Shown here one piece after another: positions 1-9,015 of a DNA stretch of 64,000 bases. The notes under the pieces were generated by a model. It was not told the origin of the DNA, did no database searches, and saw only the letters and a list, made by a program, of their open reading frames with translations. Numbering within the stretch: position 1 is the first letter of the stretch; each line of letters begins with the position of its first letter. Where the stretch lies: NCBI RefSeq assembly GCF_011759605.1, contig NZ_JAAOYX010000001.1, positions 682,001 through 746,000 on the forward strand, given 5' to 3'. Source of the DNA: Luteibacter sp. SG786 (lineage in GTDB: Bacteria > Pseudomonadota > Gammaproteobacteria > Xanthomonadales > Rhodanobacteraceae). The position numbers and the translations under genes were made by a program.

Positions 1-2
1 GT

Positions 3-1379
3 GGCGGTTCGGGCGGCACGGTCCAGCCGGGTGGAGCCGGCGATACCGGCGGCGGGGGCGGAGCGGGCACCGGCACGGGCGGTACCGGCGGCACGGGCGG
101 AGGTACCGGTGGCACCGGAGGTACGGGCGGTTCAGGTGGCACGGGTGGTAACGGAGGCGGTGGCACGGGTGGCGGCGACAACGGCGGGGGCGACAACGGC
201 GGCGGAGGCACCGGCGGTGGTACGCCCGCGCCCAGCAACGCCGTGGGAGCCGTGACCACCGGTGCCGGCAACATCATCTCCGCCGTCGGCGGCGCGGTGT
301 CCGGCGTGGGCGCGCAGCTGCCGGCCACGACGGTACTTGGCGGCACGAGCGGTCTCGCCGAAGGCGCAGGCAGTGCCGTCGACGGTCTGGGCAACGCCAT
401 CACGACGCTTGGCGACGGCATCAGTGACGGGCTCGGTCAAACGGGCAACATCGCCAACCCTGTGGGCACGACCACGGACAGCCTTGGCAACGTGGTGACG
501 CAGGTTGGCGGGGCGGTGAACGATCTGGGTGGCGGAGTCAGCACGGTGGGTGCGGGAACGCCGATCACGCCCATCACGGCTGCCGTGGGAACGACCGTGT
601 CGCTCGTAGGCAGCGGCGTGGAACAGATCGGCGCACGGCTCGACGGCGCCTTGGAATCCTCCGCCGCCGACAGCTTGACCCAGGCCGTAAGCGACGTCGT
701 CTCGCCTCTGGCAGGCGCGCTCGGTGACAGCGCCTCGCCCATCGCGTCCGGCAACCTGGTGGCTGCTGCGGGCAACGCGGCAGGTAGCCTTGCGGGTGGC
801 GGCAGCGCGGCGGTTGCCGGTCTCGGCGCCAACATTGCCGGTGCCTCGGTGCCGGGTGGGGCGGGCAATCTCACGGCGTCGCTGGGTACGACGGTGCAGA
901 ACGCGGGCAACGCGCTTGCCCCGTTGAGCACGGGCCTTCACAGCGGCCTTGGTAGCGCCGGGCCGGGTGCGGGAGATACCGTCGGTACCACCCTCGCCGG
1001 TGCGACGACGACCGTGGCAGCGCTCGGCAGCACCGTGACGGCGGTGGGATCCGGGCCTCTGGCACCGCTTTCACCGTTGACGTCCGCCGTGGGCAATACC
1101 GTGAGCGGCATCGGCAACGGCGCGACGGCGGCCGTCGGATCGGGTGGGGCACTGTCGGGCGTGACCGGCGCCGCCAGCACCGTGGTGAACGGCGTGGCCG
1201 GGGCTACCGGTACCGGCGGTACGGCCGGCAGCGGTGGCGCTGGTGGTGTGGCCGGTGTCGTTTCCGGCGTGACCAACACGGTGGGCGGCGTCGTCGGCGG
1301 GCTGGTCGGCGGCATCACGGGCGGCGCGACCGAAGCGGACAACCGGCCACTCAAGGGCCTGCTCGGTTCGCCCCGCTAA
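3..1379 (+). CDS. Glycine-rich collagen-like surface protein, C-terminal part
   Basis: This is a partial gene whose start lies upstream of the window; the open frame runs from base 3. The first 75 or so residues are almost only Gly with Thr, Ser, Asn and Asp (GGTGGTGGGTGG-like), resembling the collagen-like repeat proteins of Luteibacter and Dyella. The remaining 380 residues are a low-complexity array rich in Gly, Ala, Val and Thr, with short repeats such as AVGGAVSGVG, LGNAITTLGDGI and VGTTVSLVGSGVEQIG. Small residues alternate with Val or Leu at roughly heptad spacing, which suggests a long beta or coiled fibre. No membrane anchor is seen; the C-terminus is basic. A two-partner-secretion transporter gene follows 68 bases downstream, so a secreted or surface-exposed adhesin-like role is plausible but unproven. 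Confidence 0.7.
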   Translation, partial: GGSGGTVQPGGAGDTGGGGGAGTGTGGTGGTGGGTGGTGGTGGSGGTGGNGGGGTGGGDNGGGDNGGGGTGGGTPAPSNAVGAVTTGAGNIISAVGGAVSGVGAQLPATTVLGGTSGLAEGAGSAVDGLGNAITTLGDGISDGLGQTGNIANPVGTTTDSLGNVVTQVGGAVNDLGGGVSTVGAGTPITPITAAVGTTVSLVGSGVEQIGARLDGALESSAADSLTQAVSDVVSPLAGALGDSASPIASGNLVAAAGNAAGSLAGGGSAAVAGLGANIAGASVPGGAGNLTASLGTTVQNAGNALAPLSTGLHSGLGSAGPGAGDTVGTTLAGATTTVAALGSTVTAVGSGPLAPLSPLTSAVGNTVSGIGNGATAAVGSGGALSGVTGAASTVVNGVAGATGTGGTAGSGGAGGVAGVVSGVTNTVGGVVGGLVGGITGGATEADNRPLKGLLGSPR

Positions 1380-1391
1380 GGCGGCCAAGGC

Positions 1392-1417
1392 GAGGGCGGC
1401 GCATGCGCGCCGCCCTC
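1392..1417 (+). terminator. Perfect 11-bp hairpin between the collagen-like gene and the transporter
   Basis: Bases 1392-1402 pair perfectly with 1407-1417 around an ATGC tetraloop. There is no following T-run, so this could be a weak terminator, an attenuator or a 3'-end stabiliser rather than a classic Rho-independent terminator. It lies 13 bases after the upstream stop codon. Confidence 0.5.
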
Positions 1418-1447
1418 ACGATATCCGCGCCACCCCAAGGAGAGTTC

Positions 1448-3112
1448 ATGAATCGATGGCTCGGTTGCCTTCTGGGCATGACCGTCGTGTGTTCCACCCC
1501 GGCGCAGGTTCGTGCGCCAGCCAACCCGCTACAGACCCTTCCCCGTACCGAGACTCCCCGGCAGGCACCGTCGGTGACGGTGCACGTCAAGGCGCCGAAC
1601 CCCGCGCTGGAAGCGCTGCTGTCTACCCACCTGACACCTTCTCGCTTCGATGTGGTGGGAGTGAAGTCCATTCCCTTCGCCGATGTCGCGGCGATCTTCG
1701 CGCCCATGCGAGGCAAGGATTCCACGGTTCGCGACCTGGTTGCCGCGGCCGATCGCGTCACCGCCCTGTACAAGGCCCGCGGCTACGCGTTGTCGTTTGC
1801 GTTCGTGCCTAACCAGACGCTCGCCGGCGGCGTGGTGAAGATCCAGGTGGTGGAAGGCTACGTCGCCGACGTAGCGCTGCGCGGCGATGCGGGAAACCTC
1901 GAACCGCGCATCAAGGCGATGGCGGCACACATCGTCGGCGAACGTCCGTTGCGCCAGGACACGTTCGAGCGTTACACCCAACTGCTTGGGACGCTGCCCG
2001 GCCTCAAGGTGGCAGCGAACGTGCCCCCACCCACGACGACGGACGGCGCCACGCGGTTGGATCTCGACGTATCGCGGCAGCGCTACGACATGAGTTACGG
2101 CCTCGATTTCAATCATCCGGGAACGCAGGGCGTATTTTCCCTTATCGAGAACGGCGCCTCGCCGCTGGGCGAACAGTTGAGCGTGTCGACTCTGTATCCC
2201 AATGGCGCAGGGCAGCGCTTCTACTCCGCGGCCTATGTGCAGCCCATCGGTTCGCGTGGTTGGCAGGGCAAGGTGGATGCCAGCCGTTACTGGGGACAGC
2301 CGGACACCGACGAGCAGTTGCCGTCGTATCTCGAGCACAGGCTCGAGCAGGATCGCCTGGCATTGTCGGCGGTGTATCCGCTGGTACTCGCCAACACGCG
2401 CAGGGTGAACCTGGCGATGGGCGTCTATGCGTCCCGCCAGGACGACAGGTACAGGAACGTGGATACCGGGGCGACGATCGCGTTGCGCTCCAGTGTGCGC
2501 GTGCTCAACGCGGAACTGTCTTCGCTGAGCGTGGAGGCGGGGCGCACGCTCCAGTTCGCCTTCGCCGTGGCACATGGCTTCGCCGGACTGGGCGCGTACT
2601 CGCGCACCGTGAGCAACGTGGGCGCCGCCGGCATCGCGATGCCCGATGTGGCGTTCACGCGGTACACGGCAAACGCAAGCTGGTCGCGGCAGTGGGCGCA
2701 CAAGCTCGGAACGGTGCTGCGGGCCACCGGCCAATACAGCCACGATGCCTTGCCGTCGACGGAACAGATCAACTTCGGCGGACAGAATTTCGCGCTGGCG
2801 TACGATCCCGGCGACGCGGCGGGGGACAGTGGCTGGGCGGCCTCGGCGGAACTGAATCGGGCCTTCGCTCCGGGCGCGGGATGGATCGACTCGGTGGCGC
2901 CTTACGTTGCCTATCAGGCGGCCAGGGTTTATCTGAACGGTGCGCGGCCGTTCATCGACCGGCTCGATTCGGCGGTGGTCGGCATACGTGCTTCGGACAA
3001 GAAGCATTATGCGATCGACTTCGCGCTGGCCTGGCCGACGGCCGACAAGCCGCCCGAGAACAAGGATCGCGACATTCGCTGGAACCTCACGTTCAGTTAC
3101 AAGCTCATGTGA
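1448..3112 (+). CDS. ShlB/FhaC/HecB-family outer-membrane transporter (TpsB)
   Basis: This is a 554-residue outer-membrane protein of the Omp85/two-partner-secretion family, which exports a partner protein across the outer membrane. The start at 1448 is chosen because AAGGAG (1437-1442) sits just upstream; an in-frame start at 1403 has no such site and lies inside a hairpin. A signal peptide covers residues 1-23 (ending AQVRA). A ShlB-type POTRA domain spans about 66-146 (FDVVGVKSIPFADV to KIQVVEGYVADV). The rest, to a C-terminal NLTFSYKLM, has the alternating aromatic pattern of a 16-strand barrel. Length is normal for the family. No typical TpsA with a haemagglutination domain is visible; the only neighbour is the collagen-like protein upstream. 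Confidence 0.85.
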   Translation: MNRWLGCLLGMTVVCSTPAQVRAPANPLQTLPRTETPRQAPSVTVHVKAPNPALEALLSTHLTPSRFDVVGVKSIPFADVAAIFAPMRGKDSTVRDLVAAADRVTALYKARGYALSFAFVPNQTLAGGVVKIQVVEGYVADVALRGDAGNLEPRIKAMAAHIVGERPLRQDTFERYTQLLGTLPGLKVAANVPPPTTTDGATRLDLDVSRQRYDMSYGLDFNHPGTQGVFSLIENGASPLGEQLSVSTLYPNGAGQRFYSAAYVQPIGSRGWQGKVDASRYWGQPDTDEQLPSYLEHRLEQDRLALSAVYPLVLANTRRVNLAMGVYASRQDDRYRNVDTGATIALRSSVRVLNAELSSLSVEAGRTLQFAFAVAHGFAGLGAYSRTVSNVGAAGIAMPDVAFTRYTANASWSRQWAHKLGTVLRATGQYSHDALPSTEQINFGGQNFALAYDPGDAAGDSGWAASAELNRAFAPGAGWIDSVAPYVAYQAARVYLNGARPFIDRLDSAVVGIRASDKKHYAIDFALAWPTADKPPENKDRDIRWNLTFSYKLM

Positions 3113-3124
3113 CCCCTCCTTCAC

Positions 3125-3165
3125 GGGCTCGGCGGCAACATCTTGCGACCGCAAGCGCCGAGCCC
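3125..3165 (+). promoter_or_regulatory. Nested hairpin just before the catalase start
   Basis: GGGCTCGGCG (3125-3134) pairs with CGCCGAGCCC (3156-3165), and an inner stem CTTGCG/CGCAAG (3142-3147 with 3150-3155) stacks inside it. The outer stem ends five bases before the catalase ATG at 3170. It may terminate transcription from the tpsB side, or fold over the translation start of the next gene. No T-run follows. Confidence 0.5.
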
Positions 3166-3169
3166 CGTC

Positions 3170-4279
3170 ATGCCCCTGTCCCTGGTCCCCCCGCCGATCC
3201 GCTTCGACGAGTCCCTGGAGCATGTGGAGGCCGACGAGGCCGAAACGGCGGAGCAGCTGATCGAGACGCTCACGCGGATCAACCAGACCACCCTGGAACA
3301 CGAGAAGCACGCCCATCGCTCGGTGCACGCGAAGAGTCATGCGTTGCTGACCGGCGAGTTGATCGTGCCGGGCGACTTGCCGCGGGAACTGGCGCAGGGG
3401 TTGTTCGCGCGCGAAGGGACTTATCAACTGGTGATGCGCTTGTCCACGGTCCCGGGCGACCTGCTCGACGACAGCGTGTCGACGCCGCGCGGCATGGCCC
3501 TGAAAATCATCGGCGTGGAGGGCGAGCGGCTGCCCGGCAGCGACGGCGACCTCACGCAGGACTTCGTGCTGGTGAACGGGCCGGTTTTCTCCGCGCCCAA
3601 CGCGAAGCGCTTTTCGGCGTCACTGAAACTGGTGGCCGCGACGACGGATCGTGCGGAAGGCGCGAAGAAGGCTCTGTCGGCCGTGCTCCGCGGCACGGAG
3701 CGGGTCATCGAAGCGTTCGGCGGCAAGAGTGCGACGCTCCTCAGTCTTGGCGGACAACCCGAAACGCATCCGCTCGGCGACACCTATTACAGCCAGGCAC
3801 CCATCCGCTTCGGCGAGTATGTGGTCAAGGTTTCGGTGGCACCGCGATCGCCGAACCTCACGGCGCTCACCGATGCCGAACTCAACGTCAACGGCAAACC
3901 GAACGGATTGCGCGAAGCGATGGTGAACCATTTCGCGGAGCAGAGCGGCGAGTGGGACCTGCGCGTGCAGTTCTGCACGGACCTGGACACGATGCCGATC
4001 GAGGACGCCTCGGTGCGCTGGCCGGAGGAGAAAAGCCCCTACATCGACGTTGCCCGCATCGTCGTACCGCCGCAGCCCGCGTGGAATGCCGCGCGCCGCG
4101 CCGCCATCGATGACGGCATGGCCTTCAGCCCCTGGCACGGCCTGGCGGCGCATCGACCGCTCGGATCGGTGATGCGCGCACGCCGTGTGGCCTACAAGGT
4201 GATGGCGAAGTTTCGCGCGCACCACAATGGCGTGACGATCCGCGAACCGCAATCGATAGACGAACTGGGCTTGGGGTAG
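3170..4279 (+). CDS. Catalase-family (SrpA-like) haem protein
   Basis: This 369-residue protein is of the small catalase/peroxidase-related family, shorter than classical 480-residue catalases. The probable distal haem His is H53 in RSVHAKSHALLTGEL, matching the catalase HAKG-type motif. Near the C-terminus, RARRVAY supplies the RxxxY arrangement of the proximal tyrosine ligand. GMALKIIGVEG and LVNGPVFSAPNAKRF are further family motifs. The ATG at 3170 was preferred over an upstream TTG at 3143; neither has a clear ribosome binding site, and a hairpin ends just before the ATG. There is no signal peptide, so it is probably cytoplasmic. A role in peroxide or lipid-peroxide handling is inferred from the family. 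Confidence 0.8.
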   Translation: MPLSLVPPPIRFDESLEHVEADEAETAEQLIETLTRINQTTLEHEKHAHRSVHAKSHALLTGELIVPGDLPRELAQGLFAREGTYQLVMRLSTVPGDLLDDSVSTPRGMALKIIGVEGERLPGSDGDLTQDFVLVNGPVFSAPNAKRFSASLKLVAATTDRAEGAKKALSAVLRGTERVIEAFGGKSATLLSLGGQPETHPLGDTYYSQAPIRFGEYVVKVSVAPRSPNLTALTDAELNVNGKPNGLREAMVNHFAEQSGEWDLRVQFCTDLDTMPIEDASVRWPEEKSPYIDVARIVVPPQPAWNAARRAAIDDGMAFSPWHGLAAHRPLGSVMRARRVAYKVMAKFRAHHNGVTIREPQSIDELGLG

Positions 4280-4296
4280 GGGCGCACGCTCCTACC
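4275..4296. terminator. Convergent hairpin between catalase and phbB
   Basis: GGTAGGGGC (4275-4283) can pair with GCTCCTACC (4288-4296), with one G-T wobble and a four-base loop. It spans the 12-base gap between two convergent genes and reads as a stem on both strands. It is probably a shared terminator or a degraded REP-type unit. Confidence 0.4.
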
Positions 4297-5032
4297 ACCC
4301 CATGTAATGCCCGCCGTTGATGGCGAGGTTGGAGCCTGTGATCCAGCTGGAATCCTCGGAGGTGAGGAACGCAACGGCGTGCGCGATCTCCTCGGGCCTG
4401 CCGAGGCGGCCGACCGGGATCTGGGCGATGATCTTCGCGCGGATGTCCTCGGGGACGGCCATGACCAGATCGGTGCCGACGTAACCGGGCGACACGGTGT
4501 TCACCGTGATGCCGAAACGCGCGTTCTCCTGCGCCAGCGAGATGGTGAAGCCATGCACGCCGGCTTTCGCCGCGGCGTAGTTGGCCTGGCCGTACTGGCC
4601 CTTCTGGCCGTTGATCGAGCTGATCTGGACGATTCGGCCCCACTGCCGGGAGCGCATGCCCTCGATCACCGGACGGGTGACGTTGAAGCAGGCGTTGAGG
4701 TTGGTGTTCACCACCTCGGTCCACTGTTGGTAGTCCATCTTGTGGAAGGTGGTGTCGCGGGTGATGCCGGCGTTGTTCACCAGGATTTCGACGGGCCCGG
4801 CCAGGTCTTCCACCGCACGCACCATCGCCTCCGCCGAGACGGGGTCGGAGACGTCGCCCGGCACCATCACGACGTCGATGCCGTCGCGGATCATGTCTTC
4901 GCGCCATGCAGCCGCCCGGGGTTCGTCGCGGAAATTGGTGGCGACCCGGTGGCCCTGACGGGCAAGGTAGCGCACGATCGCCGTTCCGATGCCGCCCGTG
5001 CCGCCGGTCACCAGTGCCGTTCGCTGCGTCAT
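4292..5032 (-). CDS. phbB: Acetoacetyl-CoA reductase (short-chain dehydrogenase)
   Basis: This is an NADPH-dependent reductase that converts acetoacetyl-CoA to (R)-3-hydroxybutyryl-CoA for polyhydroxybutyrate synthesis. It is 246 residues long when started at MTQRTALVTGG, the same length and opening as the Cupriavidus enzyme; in-frame upstream starts exist (5044, 5170). The Rossmann motif GGTGGIG is at residues 10-16, NNAGITRD at 86-93 and the catalytic S139-Y152-K156 in the ISS and NYAAAKAG motifs. NGQKGQYGQ and the C-terminal NGGHYMGW are characteristic of PhbB rather than FabG. No PHA synthase gene is in the window. Confidence 0.88.
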   Translation of the reverse strand: MTQRTALVTGGTGGIGTAIVRYLARQGHRVATNFRDEPRAAAWREDMIRDGIDVVMVPGDVSDPVSAEAMVRAVEDLAGPVEILVNNAGITRDTTFHKMDYQQWTEVVNTNLNACFNVTRPVIEGMRSRQWGRIVQISSINGQKGQYGQANYAAAKAGVHGFTISLAQENARFGITVNTVSPGYVGTDLVMAVPEDIRAKIIAQIPVGRLGRPEEIAHAVAFLTSEDSSWITGSNLAINGGHYMGW

Positions 5033-5087
5033 GCCTTGCTTCATCCTCGCGCAATCCCGTGGTGGCCCGTCGCCGGGCAAACGATTC

Positions 5088-5972
5088 TTATAGCGTCGCC
5101 GTGGCGCCAAGACTACTGCGGCGAAGCGACGCAGGCGCGAACCCGAGCAGCGCGTCACGAAGGAGCCCATCGGGCGTGGTCGCGGCGGACCTCACCGCCA
5201 CCCCCAACTGGCCGAGTGCCGCGCGCAGGGCAGGAAGGGGATCGCGGGCGTCGACAGGCAGGGCGGCCGTGGATTTCGAGAGCTTCCGCCCCTCGCCGTC
5301 GAGCACCAGCGGGAGGTGGAGGTATCCCGGGGTCGGCCATCCGAGCAGGTGCTGCAGGTGGATCTGCCTGGCGGTGGACTCGAGCAGGTCGGCCCCCCTC
5401 ACGACGTGGGTGACGCCCTGGTCGGCGTCGTCGACCACGCAGGCCAGCTGGTAGGACCAGAGCCCTTCCACGCGCCGGATGACGAAGTCTCCCGCTGCCT
5501 CGCGCAGGTTCTCGGCCTGGGGGCCTTGCAGGTCGTCGATCCAGCGGATGGTGAGATCCGGTGTGAGGAGGCGCCATGCGGGCGGGCGGGCGGAATCGGG
5601 CGGCGCCACGCAGATGCCGTCGCGGTGGAAGCCGCCCGCGGCGGCCAGGTCGGTACGGCTGCACCAGCACGGGAAGAGCCGGCCCTCGTCCCGCAGGCGC
5701 TGGAACGCCGCGGCGTAAAGGGGTTGCCGCTGCGACTGGTAGACCGGCGGCGCGTCCGCCGACAAGCCGAAGGCGTCCAGGGTAGCCAGGATGGACGCCG
5801 CCGATCCGGGAACCTCCCGTGGCGGGTCGATGTCTTCGATGCGCACGAGCCATTCGCCTCCGGCGTGCCGCGCCACAAGCCAGCTTCCCACCGCGGCCAC
5901 GAGGGATCCGAAGTGGAGGGCGCCGGTGGGCGAGGGCGCGAAACGTCCGCGGTAGCGTGGCTTGGTCGTCAT
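5088..5972 (-). CDS. gluQ: Glutamyl-Q tRNA(Asp) synthetase
   Basis: This truncated class I glutamyl-tRNA synthetase paralogue, without the anticodon-binding domain, attaches glutamate to queuosine in tRNA(Asp). It is 294 residues long. RGRFAPSPTGALHFGSL near the N-terminus carries the HIGH-type motif and GRKLSKS is the KMSKS-type loop. The CWCS region around residue 100 probably helps bind zinc. The open frame extends far upstream (to 7010), but that part is antisense to htpX and is not coding. The start at 5972 (MTTKPRYRGRFAPS) was chosen by family alignment; a start at 5996 would add eight residues. Neither has a strong ribosome binding site. Confidence 0.9.
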   Translation of the reverse strand: MTTKPRYRGRFAPSPTGALHFGSLVAAVGSWLVARHAGGEWLVRIEDIDPPREVPGSAASILATLDAFGLSADAPPVYQSQRQPLYAAAFQRLRDEGRLFPCWCSRTDLAAAGGFHRDGICVAPPDSARPPAWRLLTPDLTIRWIDDLQGPQAENLREAAGDFVIRRVEGLWSYQLACVVDDADQGVTHVVRGADLLESTARQIHLQHLLGWPTPGYLHLPLVLDGEGRKLSKSTAALPVDARDPLPALRAALGQLGVAVRSAATTPDGLLRDALLGFAPASLRRSSLGATATL

Positions 5973-6164
5973 GGGAGGAATTGAGACGTTTCTCATGCTT
6001 GCTGAAGCCGGAGGCGGACAAGTGTAGGCGAAGCCTTCGGCGCGGAGCCGCGCGGAACCTGCGCCCGCGCCCGGTAAGGGCTTCCGGCATTGAATCGTCA
6101 GCCCTTCGCCCCGAAAACTTGCACCAGGCGGCGCCATCGCCAGCCGCCATGAGAGAGACAGATC

Positions 6165-7055
6165 ATGTTCAAACGCATTGCCCTGTTCGTCGCCACCAAC
6201 CTTGCCGTCATCCTCCTGCTGACCTGCGTCTGCCACGTTCTCGGCATCGACCAGTGGGCCGCGCAGCGCGGCATGGGGATCGGGGGCCTCATCGTTTTCG
6301 CCTCGGTCTTCGGCATGGGCGGCGCCTTCATATCGCTGGTCATCTCGAAGTGGACCGCGAAGATGTCCACCGGCGCCAAGGTGATCACCGAGCCGCGCAA
6401 CGAGTCCGAGCGCTGGCTGCTTGAGACCGTGCGACGCCATGCCGAGAAGGCGGGCATCGGCATGCCGGAGGTGGCCGTCTACGACGCGCCCGAGATGAAC
6501 GCCTTCGCCACCGGCATGTCGCGCAACAACGCCCTGGTGGCGGTCAGCACGGGTCTGCTCCAGCAGATGGACAGGGAGCAGGTTTCCGCCGTGCTGGGCC
6601 ATGAGATCGGCCACGTCGCCAACGGCGACATGGTCACCCTGACCCTGATCCAGGGCGTGCTCAACACGCTGGTGATCGTCCTGGCCCGTATCGTGGGCCG
6701 GGTGGTGGACAGCTGGCTGAGTGGCGGCCGCGAGCGCGACGGCGAGGGTGGCATCGGCTATTTCGTCGTGGTGATGGTGTTGCAGATCGTGTTCGGCCTG
6801 TTCGCCTCGATGATTGTCATGTGGTTCTCGCGCTGGCGCGAGTTCCGCGCCGATGCTGCGGGCGCCCAGCTGGCCGGCCGGGGCTCCATGATCTCGGCCC
6901 TGCAGCGCCTGTCCGGCAACCACGGCGACACGTCGCTGCCGCAGTCGATCCAGGCGTTCGGCATTTCCGGGCACCTGGCCTCCGGCGTGAAGCGCCTCTT
7001 CATGAGCCACCCGCCCATCGAAGAGCGCATCGCCGCCCTGCAGGCCGCGCGCTAA
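6165..7055 (+). CDS. htpX: Membrane zinc metalloprotease HtpX
   Basis: This inner-membrane M48-family protease takes part in quality control of membrane proteins. It is 296 residues long, the usual size. Two hydrophobic helices lie at about 4-26 and 34-55, the zinc motif HEIGH is in VLGHEIGHVANGD, and further hydrophobic segments lie near 160-180 and 195-215. The third zinc-ligand Glu region is WREFRADAAGA. It sits directly upstream of htpG, so two proteostasis genes are neighbours. It has a normal AT-poor codon pattern like its neighbours. Confidence 0.95.
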   Translation: MFKRIALFVATNLAVILLLTCVCHVLGIDQWAAQRGMGIGGLIVFASVFGMGGAFISLVISKWTAKMSTGAKVITEPRNESERWLLETVRRHAEKAGIGMPEVAVYDAPEMNAFATGMSRNNALVAVSTGLLQQMDREQVSAVLGHEIGHVANGDMVTLTLIQGVLNTLVIVLARIVGRVVDSWLSGGRERDGEGGIGYFVVVMVLQIVFGLFASMIVMWFSRWREFRADAAGAQLAGRGSMISALQRLSGNHGDTSLPQSIQAFGISGHLASGVKRLFMSHPPIEERIAALQAAR

Positions 7056-7072
7056 CCCCGCGCGTCAAGCGA

Positions 7073-7097
7073 GAGGGGGCCTTTTTTCGGCCCCCTC
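7073..7097 (+). terminator. Hairpin between htpX and htpG
   Basis: GAGGGGGCC (7073-7081) pairs with GGCCCCCTC (7089-7097). The run of six Ts lies in the loop rather than after the stem, so this is not a canonical Rho-independent terminator, although it could still act as one or as an RNA-stability element. Confidence 0.45.
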
Positions 7098-7144
7098 CTA
7101 TCCCCATACTCCCGTGCCTGTCCCACCCCTGAAGGAACGGCACC

Positions 7145-9010
7145 GTGAGCCAGGAAACCCGTAAGTTCGAAGCCGAGGTCGCCCAGGTACTCCACCTGGT
7201 GACCCATTCCCTCTACTCGCACAAGGAAATTTTCCTGCGCGAGCTGATCTCCAACGCCTCCGACGCCTGCGACAAGCTGCGTTTCGAAGCGCTGGCCGAT
7301 CCCTCCCTGACCGACGGCGATGCGGATCTGCGCATCCAGGTCACGTGGGATCCGGAGGCGCGGACCATCAGCGTGCGCGACAACGGCATCGGCATGAGCC
7401 GGGAGGAAGTGGTCGCCAACATCGGCACCATCGCCAGCTCCGGGACGCGCCGCTACCTCGAGGCGCTTTCCGGCGAACAGAAGGCCGACGCCCGCCTTAT
7501 CGGCCAGTTTGGCGTGGGCTTCTATTCGGCCTTCGTCGTCGCCGACAAGGTCACCGTGATCACCCGCCGGGCCGGTCAGCCCGCCGTGGCCGGCGTACGC
7601 TGGGAAAGCGACGGCAAGGGCGAATACACGCTGGAAGACACCAACGTCAGCGAGCGCGGCACCACGGTGGTGCTGCACCTGAAGGCCGACGAAGACGAGT
7701 TCCTCAAGCCGTGGACGCTGCGCGGCGCCATCACGAAGTACTCCGATCACGTGGCATTCCCGATCCGCATGCCCGCCGAAAAGGACGGCAAGCCGGATCC
7801 CACGGAGTGGACCACGGTCAATTCCGCATCGGCACTGTGGTCTCGCGCCAAGAGCGAGATCACCGACGAGGAATACCAGAACTTCTACAAGGCGCTGGGC
7901 CACGATTTCAACGACGCGCTGGCCTGGACGCACAACCGCGTCGAGGGCAACCAGAGCTTCACGACCTTGCTCTACGTGCCCGAGCAGCCTCCGTTCGACC
8001 TGATGATGGGCGGCCGTGACGAGCGCAAGGGCCTGAAGCTCTACATCAAGCGCGTCTTCATCATGGACGCCGCCGAAGAGCTGCTGCCGAACTACCTGCG
8101 CTTCGTGCGTGGCGTGGTGGATGCCGACGACCTGCCGCTGAACGTCAGCCGCGAAATCCTCCAGCACAACCGCCAACTGGAGCAGATCAAGGCGCGCTGC
8201 GTGAAGGGCGTGCTCGACCTGCTCGAGCGCATTGCACGCGACGAGCCGGAAAAGTTCGCGACCTTCCTCACCGGTTTCGGCAACACGCTGAAGGAAGGCA
8301 TCGTCGAGGACACCGCCAATCGCGAGCGCATCGCCAAGCTTCTGCGCTTCGCCTCCACGAAGGGCGACGGCCCGGCGAAAACGGTCTCGCTCGACGACTA
8401 TATCGGCCGCATGGCGGTGGGACAGGACACCATCTGGTACGTCACGGCCGACAGCTACGCCGCGGCCGCGGGCAGCCCGCAACTGGAAGCGCTGAAGGCC
8501 AAGGACATCGAAGTGCTGCTGATGTCCGACCGGGTGGACGAGTGGATGCTCGGTTACCTCACCGAATACGGCGGCAAGCGGTTGCGTAACGTCGCCAAGG
8601 GCGAATTCCCGCTGGACGAGGCCGACAAGGCGAAGCAGGAAGCGGCTGCCGAGGCGGCGAAGCCGCTGCTCGAGCGCACGAAGACGTTGCTCGGCGACCG
8701 CGTCAAGGAGGTTCGCGTTTCGGCGCGCCTCACCGACTCGCCGTCGTGCCTGGCGCTGGCCGACTTCGATCTGGCGCCGCATCTCGCCCGCCTGCTGCGT
8801 GAGGCAGGGCAGGACGTGCCGGATGCGAAGCCGGTGCTCGAACTCAACCCGGACCACGCACTGGTGAAACGTCTGGCGAACGAGACGGACGACGCGAAGG
8901 CGGCAGACCTGGCCGGCCTGCTGTTCGAACAGGCGGAAATCACCGCGGGCGCGCAACTGGCCGATCCGGCCGGGTTCGTGCAGCGGATGAACCGGGTGCT
9001 GCTGGGCTGA
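7145..9010 (+). CDS. htpG: Molecular chaperone HtpG (Hsp90)
   Basis: This is the cytoplasmic ATP-dependent Hsp90 chaperone, 621 residues long and starting with GTG (SQETRKFEAEVAQVLHLV). The N-terminal GHKL ATPase motifs are present: ELISNASDACDKLR, DNGIGMS and GQFGVGFYSAF. The middle-domain signatures GVVDADDLPLNVSRE and LQHNR are intact, and the C-terminal dimerisation domain is complete, including NPDHALVKRL. A likely ribosome binding site, AAGGAAC, precedes the start. The 3' end runs into a REP pair. Confidence 0.97.
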   Translation: MSQETRKFEAEVAQVLHLVTHSLYSHKEIFLRELISNASDACDKLRFEALADPSLTDGDADLRIQVTWDPEARTISVRDNGIGMSREEVVANIGTIASSGTRRYLEALSGEQKADARLIGQFGVGFYSAFVVADKVTVITRRAGQPAVAGVRWESDGKGEYTLEDTNVSERGTTVVLHLKADEDEFLKPWTLRGAITKYSDHVAFPIRMPAEKDGKPDPTEWTTVNSASALWSRAKSEITDEEYQNFYKALGHDFNDALAWTHNRVEGNQSFTTLLYVPEQPPFDLMMGGRDERKGLKLYIKRVFIMDAAEELLPNYLRFVRGVVDADDLPLNVSREILQHNRQLEQIKARCVKGVLDLLERIARDEPEKFATFLTGFGNTLKEGIVEDTANRERIAKLLRFASTKGDGPAKTVSLDDYIGRMAVGQDTIWYVTADSYAAAAGSPQLEALKAKDIEVLLMSDRVDEWMLGYLTEYGGKRLRNVAKGEFPLDEADKAKQEAAAEAAKPLLERTKTLLGDRVKEVRVSARLTDSPSCLALADFDLAPHLARLLREAGQDVPDAKPVLELNPDHALVKRLANETDDAKAADLAGLLFEQAEITAGAQLADPAGFVQRMNRVLLG

Positions 9011-9015
9011 AGCAC

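Noticed and set aside
5973-7010. N-terminal extension of the gluQ frame
   Set aside because: It is antisense to htpX; GluQ family length and motifs fit the start at 5972.
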